Origin: JAQUCI01 sp964553255
GTDB lineage: Bacteria > Bacillota_I > Bacilli_A > Erysipelotrichales > Erysipelotrichaceae
Length of the DNA stretch: 37,028 nucleotides
NCBI GenBank assembly: GCA_964553255.1
Contig: CAZKJS010000012.1
Location: 1 to 37,028, forward strand
Direction: 5' to 3'
The notes beneath the pieces were generated by a model that had not been told where the DNA came from, searched no databases, and saw only the letters and a program-made list of their open reading frames with translations. Position numbers and translations under genes: made by a program. Of the stretch, positions 1 through 8,242 are shown one piece after another. Within the stretch, counting starts at the first letter, position 1. Each line of letters begins with the position of its first letter.

Positions 1-534
1 GGTTTGACTTCCTTTTTCTATTCAGAACGTTTACACAAAATATTTTATACTACCTATGCTATTGTACAGGGTAGTGATAACGAGCATTATTTAACTCATA
101 TGTTTGATAAATCTTATAATAAAGCAGGTGCTATCTTTATGGATTATTCTAATGATCCTGATTTTAGTGATGAGAATACGATCATATATGGTCATAATAT
201 GAAAGATGGTTCGATGTTTGCTTATTTACTCAACTATAAGGATCAGACTTTCTATGATCAACATCCAATCATGAATTTGTATACAATAAACGCTGTTTAT
301 AGAATTGATATCTTTGCTGGGATAATCATAAGTGGTGATGAAAATCACTTATTAACCAGTTTTATTAATGAAGCTGAAAAGACAAGTTATATTAATGATT
401 TAAAAGAGAAATCGACGTTTGTGTCTGAAGTAGCGATATCACAAAATGCTAGGCTTATTACATTAAGCACTTGTTCGTATGATTTTGAAGATGCTAGATA
501 TGTTTTGTTTGGAGTTATAAATAGTGCTCAATAA
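1..534 (+). CDS. Class B sortase, 5' end cut off by window edge
   Basis: This is a cysteine transpeptidase that joins sorting-signal proteins to the cell envelope on the outer membrane face. Counting from the TTG at position 4, I see the catalytic His in YGHNM (about residue 64), the catalytic Cys in TLSTC (about 157) and the Arg in DARYVLFG (about 165), which is the His/Cys/Arg triad of sortases. The FMDY segment near residue 45 fits the class B type. The frame is open to base 1, and there is no signal anchor or ribosome binding site at position 4, so the true start and N-terminal membrane anchor lie upstream of the window. No sortase substrate gene is visible nearby. Class B is inferred from motif style and is likely; membership in the sortase family is near certain. 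Confidence 0.9.
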   Translation, partial: GLTSFFYSERLHKIFYTTYAIVQGSDNEHYLTHMFDKSYNKAGAIFMDYSNDPDFSDENTIIYGHNMKDGSMFAYLLNYKDQTFYDQHPIMNLYTINAVYRIDIFAGIIISGDENHLLTSFINEAEKTSYINDLKEKSTFVSEVAISQNARLITLSTCSYDFEDARYVLFGVINSAQ

Positions 535-1026
535 TGCTTGGTGATAATTTAACTGTATTAATGCATAAATTTGAATTCATGTAATGCATATACGCGGTTT
601 GATTAAGGAGAAAATATTGAAATGATCTTTAATATATATAGACTTGGCTTGTTAATAAAAAAGAAGAGAAGCGAACATAGAAAATGTCAGTATTAAAAAT
701 CAACCACGATGATTAAGAACAAAATATCTTTTTGAAACATTATAATTAATGTCCTTTTAAATCCGTTGCCATAAGTAACGTTGAAACTCATAAATAGTGA
801 AGAATTGCGTTATTAACTTTTTCTACGTTACTAGTTAATCATGTATGTGACAAACAATATAAAAGGAAACTTGTATTTGTTATCTGTATATTGATGAATG
901 TTTTCAGGTTTAATGATAGCTTACTCAGCGAAAAAAATATACTGTCTTTTTGTTGATATTTAAACAAAATTAAGATAATTAACCTGTCTTATCGTATATA
1001 ATAATAGTAGGAATCGAGGTGAAGAT
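535..1026. other. 492-base intergenic region, no clear gene
   Basis: AT-rich spacer between the sortase and the glycosyltransferase-RecX gene. I find no convincing terminator for the sortase gene; an imperfect pair of ATGCAT repeats lies just after it. A 24-codon ORF (622-696) has an AAGGAG at 605-610 but no recognisable product. The right end carries the -10-like box of the next gene. No tRNA, riboswitch or repeat family is recognised. Confidence 0.6.
997..1022 (+). promoter_or_regulatory. -10 box and ribosome binding site of the glycosyltransferase-RecX operon
   Basis: A perfect TATAAT lies at 997-1002 and a strong GAGGTGA ribosome binding site just before the ATG at 1027. No good -35 hexamer sits at 16-18 bases; TTAAGA at 970-975 is 21 bases away. 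The promoter is therefore tentative while the ribosome binding site is solid. Confidence 0.45.
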
Positions 1027-3006
1027 ATGAGGATAGGAATGTTTTGTGATTCATATTTACCTGATATTAATGGTGTTGTTACATCAGTAGTGACGCTTAA
1101 ACAAGCACTTGTGGAAAAAGGACATGAAGTATGGGTCGTTTCTAATCATCCTTCACTTTTAAAAACGCAGATCGATCATGATCTTCAAGAGATTAGATTG
1201 CCTGGTATCAAAATAAAACAGTTATATGGGTATAAGGCTAGCTCACCAATACAAATCCGTATCTTAAAGGAAATTGCCAAACTTAATTGGGATGTGATTC
1301 ATGCTCATTCAGAGTTTGGGGTTGGTATATTTGGTCGTATTGCGGCTAAATATCTTCATATACCCGTGGTTTCAACTTATCATACTACTTATGAAGATTA
1401 TACGCATTATGTTAATTTTTTAAAGATGGATAGTATCGATCGTTTCGCAAAGCTTCTAATTGCAAAGTTAAGTAAGCTTTATGGTGAAACCAGTACTGCA
1501 GTAATAGCGCCATCACAAAAGACAAAAGATATGTTAGTTAGATATAAGATCAAATCACCGATCACTGTTATACCTACTGGACTAGATTTGAAACGTTTTG
1601 AACCACATCAATTTGATCAAAAGACGATAAAAAAACTAAGAAGAGAATATAATGTCTTAGATGATGATCTATTAGTTTTATTTATTGGTCGTATTGCGAA
1701 AGAGAAGAGTATTGATCTTGTGGTGGAAGCTTTTAGTAAACTCAAGGCGTATGATAAGATAAAGCTCATGATTGTTGGTTCAGGACCTGGGGTTGATGAA
1801 ATCGAGCATTTAACTTCGCTTTATCAACTAGAAGATAAGATCATTATGACGGGAAAACAGTTTCCTGATAAGATACCGCTTTATTATCAATGTGGTGATG
1901 TATTTGTATCAGCATCATTAACTGAAACGCAGGGTTTAACTTTTATTGAAGCTTTAGCTAGTGGATTGCCGGTATTAGCTCGGCCTGATGGGGCGGTTGA
2001 GAATTTAATATTTGATGATATCACTGGATATTATTTCGCTGATGCTAGTGATCTTGCACTTAAGATAATTAATTTCTATGCATTGAGTAAAGAAAAAAGA
2101 CAACAGTTACGTGATAATGCCGTTTTAAAGGCATTGGAGTACGATCTAAACGGTTTTTATGATAAAGTGATAAAAGTATACCAAGAAGCGATTAAAGCTT
2201 ATCGAATGGATTATCGCGTTACAGCGATAAACTATCAAGATGATGTGGTATCACTCACTTTGACTAATCCAAGCAATGAACTAACGATCATGGTTAGTGT
2301 TGATAGTTTTATGCAGTATGGTATACGAAAAGATAAGATTGTTGATGATATATTGATTAGTCAATTATTATCCGAAGAGCAAGCTGTTCAAGCTTATAAA
2401 AAAGCAATCAAACATTTAACACTCAAAGATCGAACAAAACAGGAAATGAATGATTGGTTAATTGAAAATACAACATTATCTAAAGCTAAGGTTCAAGCAT
2501 TGATAGATTATCTTGTTGATAAGAAATATCTTGATGATAAGCGTTATGCTTTAGCACAGATAAATAAGTTTACTAAGCAGCTCATGGGGAAGAATAGAAT
2601 AAAAAAGGAGCTCTTATTAAAGGGAATTGATCCAGTATTGATCGCAGAACTTAATGAAAGATCTGATGATGATCAATACTATAGAGCACTTAGTTACGCT
2701 AAAAAATGGCAAGGAAAGATTCGTGATCGCTCTTTCAATTATAAAAAGACAATGATCAAGAATAAGCTTGTTCAGTATGGTTATGATATCGCATTAGCTA
2801 ATGAAGTAGTAGAGCACTTATTGACTAATGATGATAATGAAAAAAACATCTTGCGTAAGTTAGCCAATAAAGCTAAAACAAGATATAATAGAAAATATAG
2901 CGGTTCACAGTTAAGAAATAGCGTATTTCGTTACTTGACAACACAAGGATTTGATTATGATGACATCTATTTAGTCATCAATGAAATGGAGTGGGAAGAT
3001 GAATAA
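1027..3006 (+). CDS. GT4 glycosyltransferase (diglyceride glucosyltransferase-like) fused to RecX
   Basis: Two proteins in one 659-residue frame. Residues 1 to about 390 are a GT-B fold family 4 glycosyltransferase. The N-terminus MRIGMFCDSYLPDINGV and the E-x7-E nucleotide-sugar motif (E300 and E308 in ETQGLTFIE) resemble 1,2-diacylglycerol 3-glucosyltransferases, which make membrane glycolipids. From about residue 396 to the end is a whole RecX, including its N-terminal strand region (YRVTAI) and three-helix repeats (KKYLDDKRYA, KGIDPVLI, KLVQYGYD). RecX modulates RecA filaments. There is no stop codon or frameshift between the parts. The gene overlaps yhaM by 8 bases, so it heads a three-gene operon. 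The substrate is inferred from family resemblance only; the fusion itself is directly visible. Confidence 0.88.
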   Translation: MRIGMFCDSYLPDINGVVTSVVTLKQALVEKGHEVWVVSNHPSLLKTQIDHDLQEIRLPGIKIKQLYGYKASSPIQIRILKEIAKLNWDVIHAHSEFGVGIFGRIAAKYLHIPVVSTYHTTYEDYTHYVNFLKMDSIDRFAKLLIAKLSKLYGETSTAVIAPSQKTKDMLVRYKIKSPITVIPTGLDLKRFEPHQFDQKTIKKLRREYNVLDDDLLVLFIGRIAKEKSIDLVVEAFSKLKAYDKIKLMIVGSGPGVDEIEHLTSLYQLEDKIIMTGKQFPDKIPLYYQCGDVFVSASLTETQGLTFIEALASGLPVLARPDGAVENLIFDDITGYYFADASDLALKIINFYALSKEKRQQLRDNAVLKALEYDLNGFYDKVIKVYQEAIKAYRMDYRVTAINYQDDVVSLTLTNPSNELTIMVSVDSFMQYGIRKDKIVDDILISQLLSEEQAVQAYKKAIKHLTLKDRTKQEMNDWLIENTTLSKAKVQALIDYLVDKKYLDDKRYALAQINKFTKQLMGKNRIKKELLLKGIDPVLIAELNERSDDDQYYRALSYAKKWQGKIRDRSFNYKKTMIKNKLVQYGYDIALANEVVEHLLTNDDNEKNILRKLANKAKTRYNRKYSGSQLRNSVFRYLTTQGFDYDDIYLVINEMEWEDE

Positions 3007-3943
3007 GAAAATGATCAAAGATTTCATAGAAGGAGAAAGTATTACAACACCTTTACTGGTTAGTAATGTTTTAAATGGGGTTACAACTAATGGTTCACCA
3101 TACATGTCTATTTCCTTTAGTGATAAAACAGGTTTAATCGAAGGCAAACTTTGGGATGTTAAAGAAGAACAAGCGAGTATTATCATTGTAGGAAATGTCA
3201 TTGCCGTAAGCTGTGATGTCATTAAGTATAAGAATAATCTGCAAGTGAAAGTACATAGTGTTAGTAGTATCAAAAGTGATCAGTATGATATAAGTGATTT
3301 TGTGGCTTCCTCAGAGATACCACAACAAGTCATGCGTGATGCGATGGCATCAACATTAGCGATGATTGAGAATAAAGTTTTAAAAGAGATAGTTTCAGCG
3401 GTTGTTGATCGATTTGAACATGATTTCTTTCTATATCCTGCCGCAAGTCGCATTCATCATGATTTTATTGGTGGTTTAGCTGAACATGTACTTGGTATGA
3501 TCAAGCTTGGTATGAGTATCGCTGAGCAATATCCATTAATCGATCGGGATTTGTTGATATCAGGTATCATCGTTCATGATATGGGTAAGTTATTTGAATT
3601 ATCAGGTACTATCGCAACCGAATATACAACAGAGGGTAGACTCATTGGTCATATCTCAATCATGCAAGCTAAGTTAAGTATGATAGCGATTGAACTTGGT
3701 TATGATGATAGTGAAGAAGTGATGTTATTAAGACATATGGTGTTATCACATCATGGTGCTTATGAGTATGGTTCACCTGTGTTACCGATGATCGTTGAAG
3801 CTGAGATATTAAGTATGATCGATAATATTGATGCACGCATGAATACCCTTAGCAAAGCACTAAAGGATATCAAGGAAGGGGAATTCACCCCAAGATTGTT
3901 CGCTCTTGAAAACCGTAGTTTTTATAAGCCGGTACGTAAATGA
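2999..3943 (+). CDS. yhaM: 3'-5' exoribonuclease YhaM
   Basis: Predicted 3'-5' exonuclease of RNA turnover, with an N-terminal OB-fold (about residues 1-90, nucleic-acid binding) and a C-terminal HD phosphohydrolase domain. The HD signature is seen as IVHDMGKLFEL, preceded by a conserved HHDFIGGLAEH segment and followed by LSHHGAYEYGSP. From the ATG at 2999 the product is 314 residues, the length of Bacillus YhaM. I prefer 2999 over the in-frame ATG at 2981 because a GGAG lies 7-8 bases before it. The gene overlaps the glycosyltransferase-RecX gene by 8 bases and shares an ATGA overlap with the next gene, indicating translational coupling. Confidence 0.9.
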   Translation: MNKKMIKDFIEGESITTPLLVSNVLNGVTTNGSPYMSISFSDKTGLIEGKLWDVKEEQASIIIVGNVIAVSCDVIKYKNNLQVKVHSVSSIKSDQYDISDFVASSEIPQQVMRDAMASTLAMIENKVLKEIVSAVVDRFEHDFFLYPAASRIHHDFIGGLAEHVLGMIKLGMSIAEQYPLIDRDLLISGIIVHDMGKLFELSGTIATEYTTEGRLIGHISIMQAKLSMIAIELGYDDSEEVMLLRHMVLSHHGAYEYGSPVLPMIVEAEILSMIDNIDARMNTLSKALKDIKEGEFTPRLFALENRSFYKPVRK

Positions 3944-4674
3944 TAGATACTCATTGTCATATTTTAAGCAGAGTTGATGACGGTAGTCAAAGTAGCGNNN
4001 NNNNNNNNNNNNNNNNNNNNNNNNNNNNNNNNNNNNNNNNNNNNNNTACTGATATCATTGCCACACCACACTGTTGGCCAGGGGTAAGATATTTAAATGA
4101 TCATGATAGTATTGATACAGCGATGAATGAAGCATTGTCATTGATAAATGAGCATAACTTACCATTAAACTTATATCGTGGTAGTGAATTGTTCATGACG
4201 GATGATACGATAGCTTGGATTAAAAGTAAAAGAGCAATATCCTTAGCAGATTCAGATTATTATCTGATCGAACTGCCTTGGTCAAGTCCGCAATCAGAAG
4301 CTAAGATACAAACGTCGTTTTTAAGTTCTATTCTTGAGCTTAATAAAAAAGTAGTACTGGCTCACCCAGAAAGATATAGTGTACTCACCAATGATACTAA
4401 ACTTGCAAAAAAATGGCGCGATATGGGATGTTATTTCCAAATAAACAGAACGAGTTTGCTTGATAAGGATCGTTGGGAGTATGACGCTGCTTGGAAACTG
4501 ATGAATGATGGTTATGTTGATATTATAGCGACTGATGCTCATCATCCTAAAGGAAGTCGTATTATGCGTCTTGATGACATTGCTGTATTTCTTGAAGCTA
4601 GTTTTGGTAAAGAAGCCATCAAACGATGGTTTATCGATAATCCAAGAAAAATCATCAATAATGAGTTAATATAA
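3940..4674 (+). CDS. CpsB/YwqE-type PHP tyrosine-protein phosphatase, interrupted by assembly gap
   Basis: A PHP-fold metal-dependent phosphatase of the family that dephosphorylates BY-kinases controlling capsule and exopolysaccharide export. Visible metal-binding motifs are the N-terminal DTHCHIL, DDGS, the ATPHC motif after the gap, the GSE motif, the HPERY segment and TDAHHP near the C-terminus. The frame is kept across 49 unknown bases that stand for about 17 residues between DDGSQSS and TDIIATPHC, a spacing that suits the family. No BY-kinase or polysaccharide cluster is in the window, so the substrate is unknown. The start overlaps the yhaM stop (ATGA), and a terminator follows directly. 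A close alternative is a histidinol-phosphatase-like PHP protein. Confidence 0.85.
   Translation: MIDTHCHILSRVDDGSQSSXXXXXXXXXXXXXXXXXTDIIATPHCWPGVRYLNDHDSIDTAMNEALSLINEHNLPLNLYRGSELFMTDDTIAWIKSKRAISLADSDYYLIELPWSSPQSEAKIQTSFLSSILELNKKVVLAHPERYSVLTNDTKLAKKWRDMGCYFQINRTSLLDKDRWEYDAAWKLMNDGYVDIIATDAHHPKGSRIMRLDDIAVFLEASFGKEAIKRWFIDNPRKIINNELI
3998..4046. other. Assembly gap (49 N)
   Basis: A run of 49 unresolved bases inside the CpsB-like gene. The reading frame continues across it, so the gap size is probably right or right modulo three, but the missing residues cannot be read. Confidence 0.99.
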
Positions 4675-4694
4675 GATCCAAATAAGGATCTTTT
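4673..4694 (+). terminator. Intrinsic terminator after the CpsB-like gene
   Basis: A perfect 7-bp stem AAGATCC/GGATCTT (4673-4679 with 4686-4692), a six-base loop and a short T run. It overlaps the stop codon and would end the glycosyltransferase-RecX/yhaM/CpsB operon. Confidence 0.75.
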
Positions 4695-4761
4695 CTATCA
4701 TGATGAAATAGCACAGTTTTTAATTAAATGTTATTCTAGAAAGTAATTAAGGAGATAAACC

Positions 4762-5760
4762 ATGAACTTGATCAAACAACCACTTAAAGTCAAAAATACG
4801 ATTTTCAAAAACAGAATTGTCATGCCACCAATGGCTACTTCAAAGTGCATTAATGGTAAAGTAACCCAAGATTTGATTGAATACTATCAGATGAAAGCAC
4901 AAGGCGGCTATTTGGGACTAATAATAACAGAACATCAATATGTTAGTAAGGATGGAATGGCAGATTTAGGTCAGATTTCTATCGCTGATGATAGTGATAT
5001 TGAAGGTTTAAGTAAGGTTGTGGCGGCAATACATCAGTATGATACCAAAGTAATAGCACAGATAAGTCACTCAGGCAGTGCTGCAAACAAACTAGAAACT
5101 GGTCTTGATGTCATTAGTGCAAGTGCTCTGATCAAACCAGGTTCAACTAAACCAACCAATACAATTCCTATCGCTATGGATCATGATATGATCAAAAAAG
5201 TTATTGATGATTTTGCGAAAGCGGCTAAAAGAGCTGAACTTGCTGGTTTTGATGGGGTGCAAATTCATTCAGCTCATGGTTATTTATTAAATCAGTTTTA
5301 TTCACCATTAGCCAATTTACGTCATGATGATTATGGTGGTTCATTAGCGAAACGGGTAAGAATTCATCTTGAGATAATAGCGGCGATCAAAGCGATAGTA
5401 AGTGATGACTTTTTGATCACATTGCGTCTTGGTGCTAGTGATTATATGGAAGGTGGCAGTACTATCAAAGATGGTGTGGCTGCAGCTAAGCTTTTCGCAG
5501 CTGCTGGTGTTGATATCTTAGATATCTCTGGTGGTTTTGGTGGCTTTAAACGTGAAGCTGTTCTTGATCCTGTTTACTTTAGTGATGCTAGTATAGCAAT
5601 TAAAGAAGAAGTGAGCATTCCTATTATTTTAACTGGAGGAATTACTGATAAACAAACTGCTGAATGTCTACTATTAAATAAAAAAGCGGATTTGATAGGT
5701 GTAGGAAGAGCAATATTAAAAGATAATGATTGGGCAAAGAAAGTAATTGAAAGTAGCTAA
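4762..5760 (+). CDS. NADH:flavin oxidoreductase, Old Yellow Enzyme family
   Basis: An FMN-dependent ene-reductase of the OYE/YqjM class, which reduces activated C=C bonds with NAD(P)H in the cytoplasm. It is a 332-residue single-domain TIM barrel, close to YqjM (about 338). Visible features are the N-terminal KNRIVMPPM segment, AQISHSG, the substrate-binding HSAHGYLLNQF, SPLANLRHDDYGGS, and the phosphate-binding end with LTGGI and GVGRAIL. It lacks the C-terminal flavin/Fe-S extension of bile-acid and dienoyl-CoA reductases. An AAGGAG ribosome binding site precedes the ATG. It stands alone between two terminators. The physiological substrate is not evident from sequence. Confidence 0.92.
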   Translation: MNLIKQPLKVKNTIFKNRIVMPPMATSKCINGKVTQDLIEYYQMKAQGGYLGLIITEHQYVSKDGMADLGQISIADDSDIEGLSKVVAAIHQYDTKVIAQISHSGSAANKLETGLDVISASALIKPGSTKPTNTIPIAMDHDMIKKVIDDFAKAAKRAELAGFDGVQIHSAHGYLLNQFYSPLANLRHDDYGGSLAKRVRIHLEIIAAIKAIVSDDFLITLRLGASDYMEGGSTIKDGVAAAKLFAAAGVDILDISGGFGGFKREAVLDPVYFSDASIAIKEEVSIPIILTGGITDKQTAECLLLNKKADLIGVGRAILKDNDWAKKVIESS

Positions 5761-5766
5761 TAAATA

Positions 5767-5798
5767 AAACCAAGATCGAAGTAGATCTTGGTTTTTCT
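5767..5798. terminator. Bidirectional intrinsic terminator
   Basis: An 11-bp perfect stem AAACCAAGATC/GATCTTGGTTT (5767-5777 with 5784-5794) with a six-base loop, flanked by T tracts on both strands. It separates the convergent oxidoreductase and HIT genes and can serve both. Confidence 0.85.
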
Positions 5799-6191
5799 TT
5801 ATGTATTTATTAGCTTTATTACATCATCTAGATCATAACCGTTTGCTTGAAACTGACATTTGAAGCCATCGTTATCATCATAGCGAGGAATGATATGAAA
5901 GTGAATATGATCAACTGATTGACTAGCAGCTACCTCATTATTGTTTAAGATATTAATACCATTAGCATCAAGCTTTGTTTTAAGCTTGATCGCTATTGAT
6001 TGAGTAACGCTAATCATATGTTTTAAAATTTCGGGATCAACTTGGTAGATATTAGGATAATGCTCTTTTGGTAAGACTAAGGTATGTCCTTTAGTTACTT
6101 GTGAAATATCTAAGATGGCAATAACTTTATCATCTTCATAGACATAGGATGCAGGTATTTCTTTAGCTACGATCTTACAAAAGACACACAT
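5799..6191 (-). CDS. HIT family nucleotide hydrolase/transferase
   Basis: A small 130-residue histidine-triad protein of the Hint type, acting on nucleoside phosphoramidates or dinucleotides. The active-site triad is seen as HIHFHIIP near residues 95-102. The N-terminal CVFCKI is typical of the bacterial group in which two of the zinc-binding cysteines sit at the start. GHTLVLPKEH is also conserved. The ribosome binding site AGAGG lies inside the end of the upstream DUF362 gene, only 2 bases away, so the two are co-transcribed. The exact substrate is unknown. Confidence 0.93.
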   Translation of the reverse strand: MCVFCKIVAKEIPASYVYEDDKVIAILDISQVTKGHTLVLPKEHYPNIYQVDPEILKHMISVTQSIAIKLKTKLDANGINILNNNEVAASQSVDHIHFHIIPRYDDNDGFKCQFQANGYDLDDVIKLINT

Positions 6192-6193
6192 AC

Positions 6194-7300
6194 CTAGACC
6201 TCTATTAGCTCATATTCATGAGTGCCAAGCCCTAGTGCTTCAGCATGAGCAATACCAGTCTTCCATTTAGTATTTGGATGCATATCATAGAAATGATCAT
6301 CATGAACATGCTTTACTTCATTTAAGAAACTATTTGGATTAATAGGAGCATTATTGACAGCGTCCGCACAAGCTTGATCAAGTGCTACTGGATCAAATGA
6401 AGCAAAAATACCGATATCACTGACAACAGCAGCGTCATTTTCACGATGACAGTCACAATTAGGAGATACATCCATCACAAAGCTTACATGGAAACAAGGA
6501 CGATCTTTAACAACTGCATAAGTGTACTCAGCTACTTTTTCATTTAATATTTGACTAGAGTGGAAATCAACAGGTTTGATCGCATTGAATGGGCAAGCGC
6601 CAATACAACGACCACAACCAACACATTTATCCCAATTGATGAATGCTTTCTTGTTTTCATCATAACTGATAGCATCATGAGCACAGTTACTAATACAAGC
6701 ACCACAACTACGGCATTTTTCGGAAGTTACACGAGGTTTGCCACTGTAATGCATTTCCATTTTTCCAGCGCGTGAACCACAACCCATGCCAATATTTTTC
6801 AAGGTACCACCAAAACCCGTACCTTCATGACCTTTGAAGTGTGTCATTGAGATAAATATTTGAGCATCCATTATGCCTTGTCCGATTTTGGCTTCTTTAA
6901 CGTGTTTTTGATCAATTTTAACTAACTTTTCATCTAAACCTTTAATACCATCGCCAATAACAATATGACAACCAAGCGTTAAAGGGTTAAAACCGTTTTC
7001 ATAAGCTGTTTCTAAATGATCAAGCCCGTTACTGCGGCCACCAACATAAAGCGTGTTACAATCGCTTAAGTATGGTTTACCACCAAGTTTTTTAATGATA
7101 TCAACCATTCTTCTAGCATAATTTGGTCTAATAAAAGCTAAATTACCTTTTTCACCAAAGTGAATTTTAATACATACATACTTATCTTTAAAATCAATGG
7201 TTTCAATACCAGTTTTTACAACAAGTTTTTCCAACTTGTCCACAAGAGTGTTTTTACTGTCTGTTCTTAGATTAGTGAAATATACTTTTGTTTTTTCCAT
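6194..7300 (-). CDS. DUF362 protein with two [4Fe-4S] ferredoxin clusters
   Basis: A 368-residue protein with an N-terminal DUF362 domain followed by a bacterial 2[4Fe-4S] ferredoxin insert. The clusters are seen as CRSCGACISNC and CVGCGRCIGACP, each C-x2-C-x2-C-x3-C. Conserved DUF362 features include KIHFGEKGN, the LSDCNTLY segment, MTHFKGHEGTGFGG and the late FDPVALDQAC. Family members are annotated only as ferredoxin-like or Fe-S proteins with no settled reaction; an anaerobic electron-transfer role is inferred. The start is supported by AGAGG before the ATG. The HIT gene follows 2 bases downstream. Confidence 0.9.
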   Translation of the reverse strand: MEKTKVYFTNLRTDSKNTLVDKLEKLVVKTGIETIDFKDKYVCIKIHFGEKGNLAFIRPNYARRMVDIIKKLGGKPYLSDCNTLYVGGRSNGLDHLETAYENGFNPLTLGCHIVIGDGIKGLDEKLVKIDQKHVKEAKIGQGIMDAQIFISMTHFKGHEGTGFGGTLKNIGMGCGSRAGKMEMHYSGKPRVTSEKCRSCGACISNCAHDAISYDENKKAFINWDKCVGCGRCIGACPFNAIKPVDFHSSQILNEKVAEYTYAVVKDRPCFHVSFVMDVSPNCDCHRENDAAVVSDIGIFASFDPVALDQACADAVNNAPINPNSFLNEVKHVHDDHFYDMHPNTKWKTGIAHAEALGLGTHEYELIEV

Positions 7301-7364
7301 TTTGTTACCTCTATTTGTATTTTAACATATTAACTTTTTATTAAAAAGGAAGGATTTAACGATG

Positions 7365-7395
7365 TTGTAATATTACATAAATAATGTAATATAAT
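7365..7395 (+). promoter_or_regulatory. Promoter with overlapping 12-base palindrome for the ankyrin-WYL operon
   Basis: TTGTAA (7365-7370) is followed by TATAAT (7390-7395) at 19 bases, or by TAATAT (7387-7392) at 16 bases. The perfect palindrome TGTAATATTACA (7366-7377) covers the -35 box, and its half TGTAATAT recurs at 7385-7392 over the -10 box. This is the geometry of a repressor operator. The downstream WYL regulator is the obvious candidate binder, by inference. Confidence 0.55.
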
Positions 7396-7425
7396 AGTAT
7401 ATGATGGTATCAAGGAGGTCCCTTT

Positions 7426-8241
7426 ATGACCCTAACTTATATCAACATTAATCAAGCTTCAGCTACAAAACAAAGCACACAAACTAATGATCTTAGTGAA
7501 CAATTAGTTCATACCATGATCAAAGAAGATATGGTAGAACAATTATATGAATACTTTCTTGATGACAATGCAATAACTAGTTATCGCTTTAGTGATCATA
7601 AAGCATTGATCCATTGTGCTGCTCAATATGACGCTGTAAATTGTTTAAAGTTTATTATTGAAGCAGGTAGTGATATTAATCAATTATCACCATGCGGCAT
7701 AAAACCTTTAGAATACGCCATAAATCATCAGGCTGATAAAGCTATTAGATTACTAAAAGAGCTTGATGCTAAAGCGTTTGATCAATCATTACTAACGATC
7801 ATTGATCAAGCAACTGATGTAAACAACGAAGACAAGATACAACTTAAGATGTTAGTTAAAATGATTTTTGAATTAAATGATATTATCGTCACAATTAACG
7901 ATTATATTGAACAATTATGTAAAATGACCCTAAATAAAAATCATGAAATGATCATCTATCAAGCAATGAACATGATCATGAAAGTGAATCAAAATAAGCT
8001 TAATGTCATTTATGGCTATTATCAAGATACTAGCACAGAATCAGATTTAACTTTACTAAACAAATATCAGTTAACGCAGAGTTTGAATAAAGAATACACT
8101 AATTGGTATGAATGCTTAAACAAACATGAAACACTAGTACTTTTGATCAATGAGTTAATAGAGGTATCATATGATACAAAGATAAGTTGGCAACGCTTAA
8201 GTATGATTCATCAAAAGATGAAAATGTTTATCAGGAGGTAA
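7426..8241 (+). CDS. Ankyrin-repeat protein of unknown function
   Basis: A 271-residue, probably cytoplasmic protein with no signal peptide or membrane segment. Around residues 55-125 there are about two ankyrin-type repeats (HKALIHCAAQYDAVNCLKFI, then GSDINQLSPCGIKPLEYAI), so it probably binds another protein. The C-terminal half is helical, polar and unrecognised. Translation is well supported by AAGGAGG seven bases before the ATG. Only one base separates its stop from the WYL regulator gene, whose ribosome binding site lies in this gene's last codons, so the two are coupled. The function may be as a partner or target of that regulator; I cannot say more. Confidence 0.8.
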   Translation: MTLTYININQASATKQSTQTNDLSEQLVHTMIKEDMVEQLYEYFLDDNAITSYRFSDHKALIHCAAQYDAVNCLKFIIEAGSDINQLSPCGIKPLEYAINHQADKAIRLLKELDAKAFDQSLLTIIDQATDVNNEDKIQLKMLVKMIFELNDIIVTINDYIEQLCKMTLNKNHEMIIYQAMNMIMKVNQNKLNVIYGYYQDTSTESDLTLLNKYQLTQSLNKEYTNWYECLNKHETLVLLINELIEVSYDTKISWQRLSMIHQKMKMFIRR

Positions 8242-8242
8242 A

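Noticed and set aside
622..696. Small ORF of 24 codons after AAGGAG
   Set aside because: The product is basic and featureless, spacing from the ribosome binding site is long, and no family or context supports it. It is kept only as a remark in the intergenic entry.
535..1026. Riboswitch or T-box leader before the glycosyltransferase-RecX gene
   Set aside because: No conserved leader motif, terminator-antiterminator pair or T-box sequence could be found; only AT-rich spacer is visible.
2971..3273. Antisense ORF of 100 codons opposite yhaM, and other long antisense ORFs
   Set aside because: They lie wholly within well-supported genes on the other strand, have no ribosome binding site and encode no recognisable domain.
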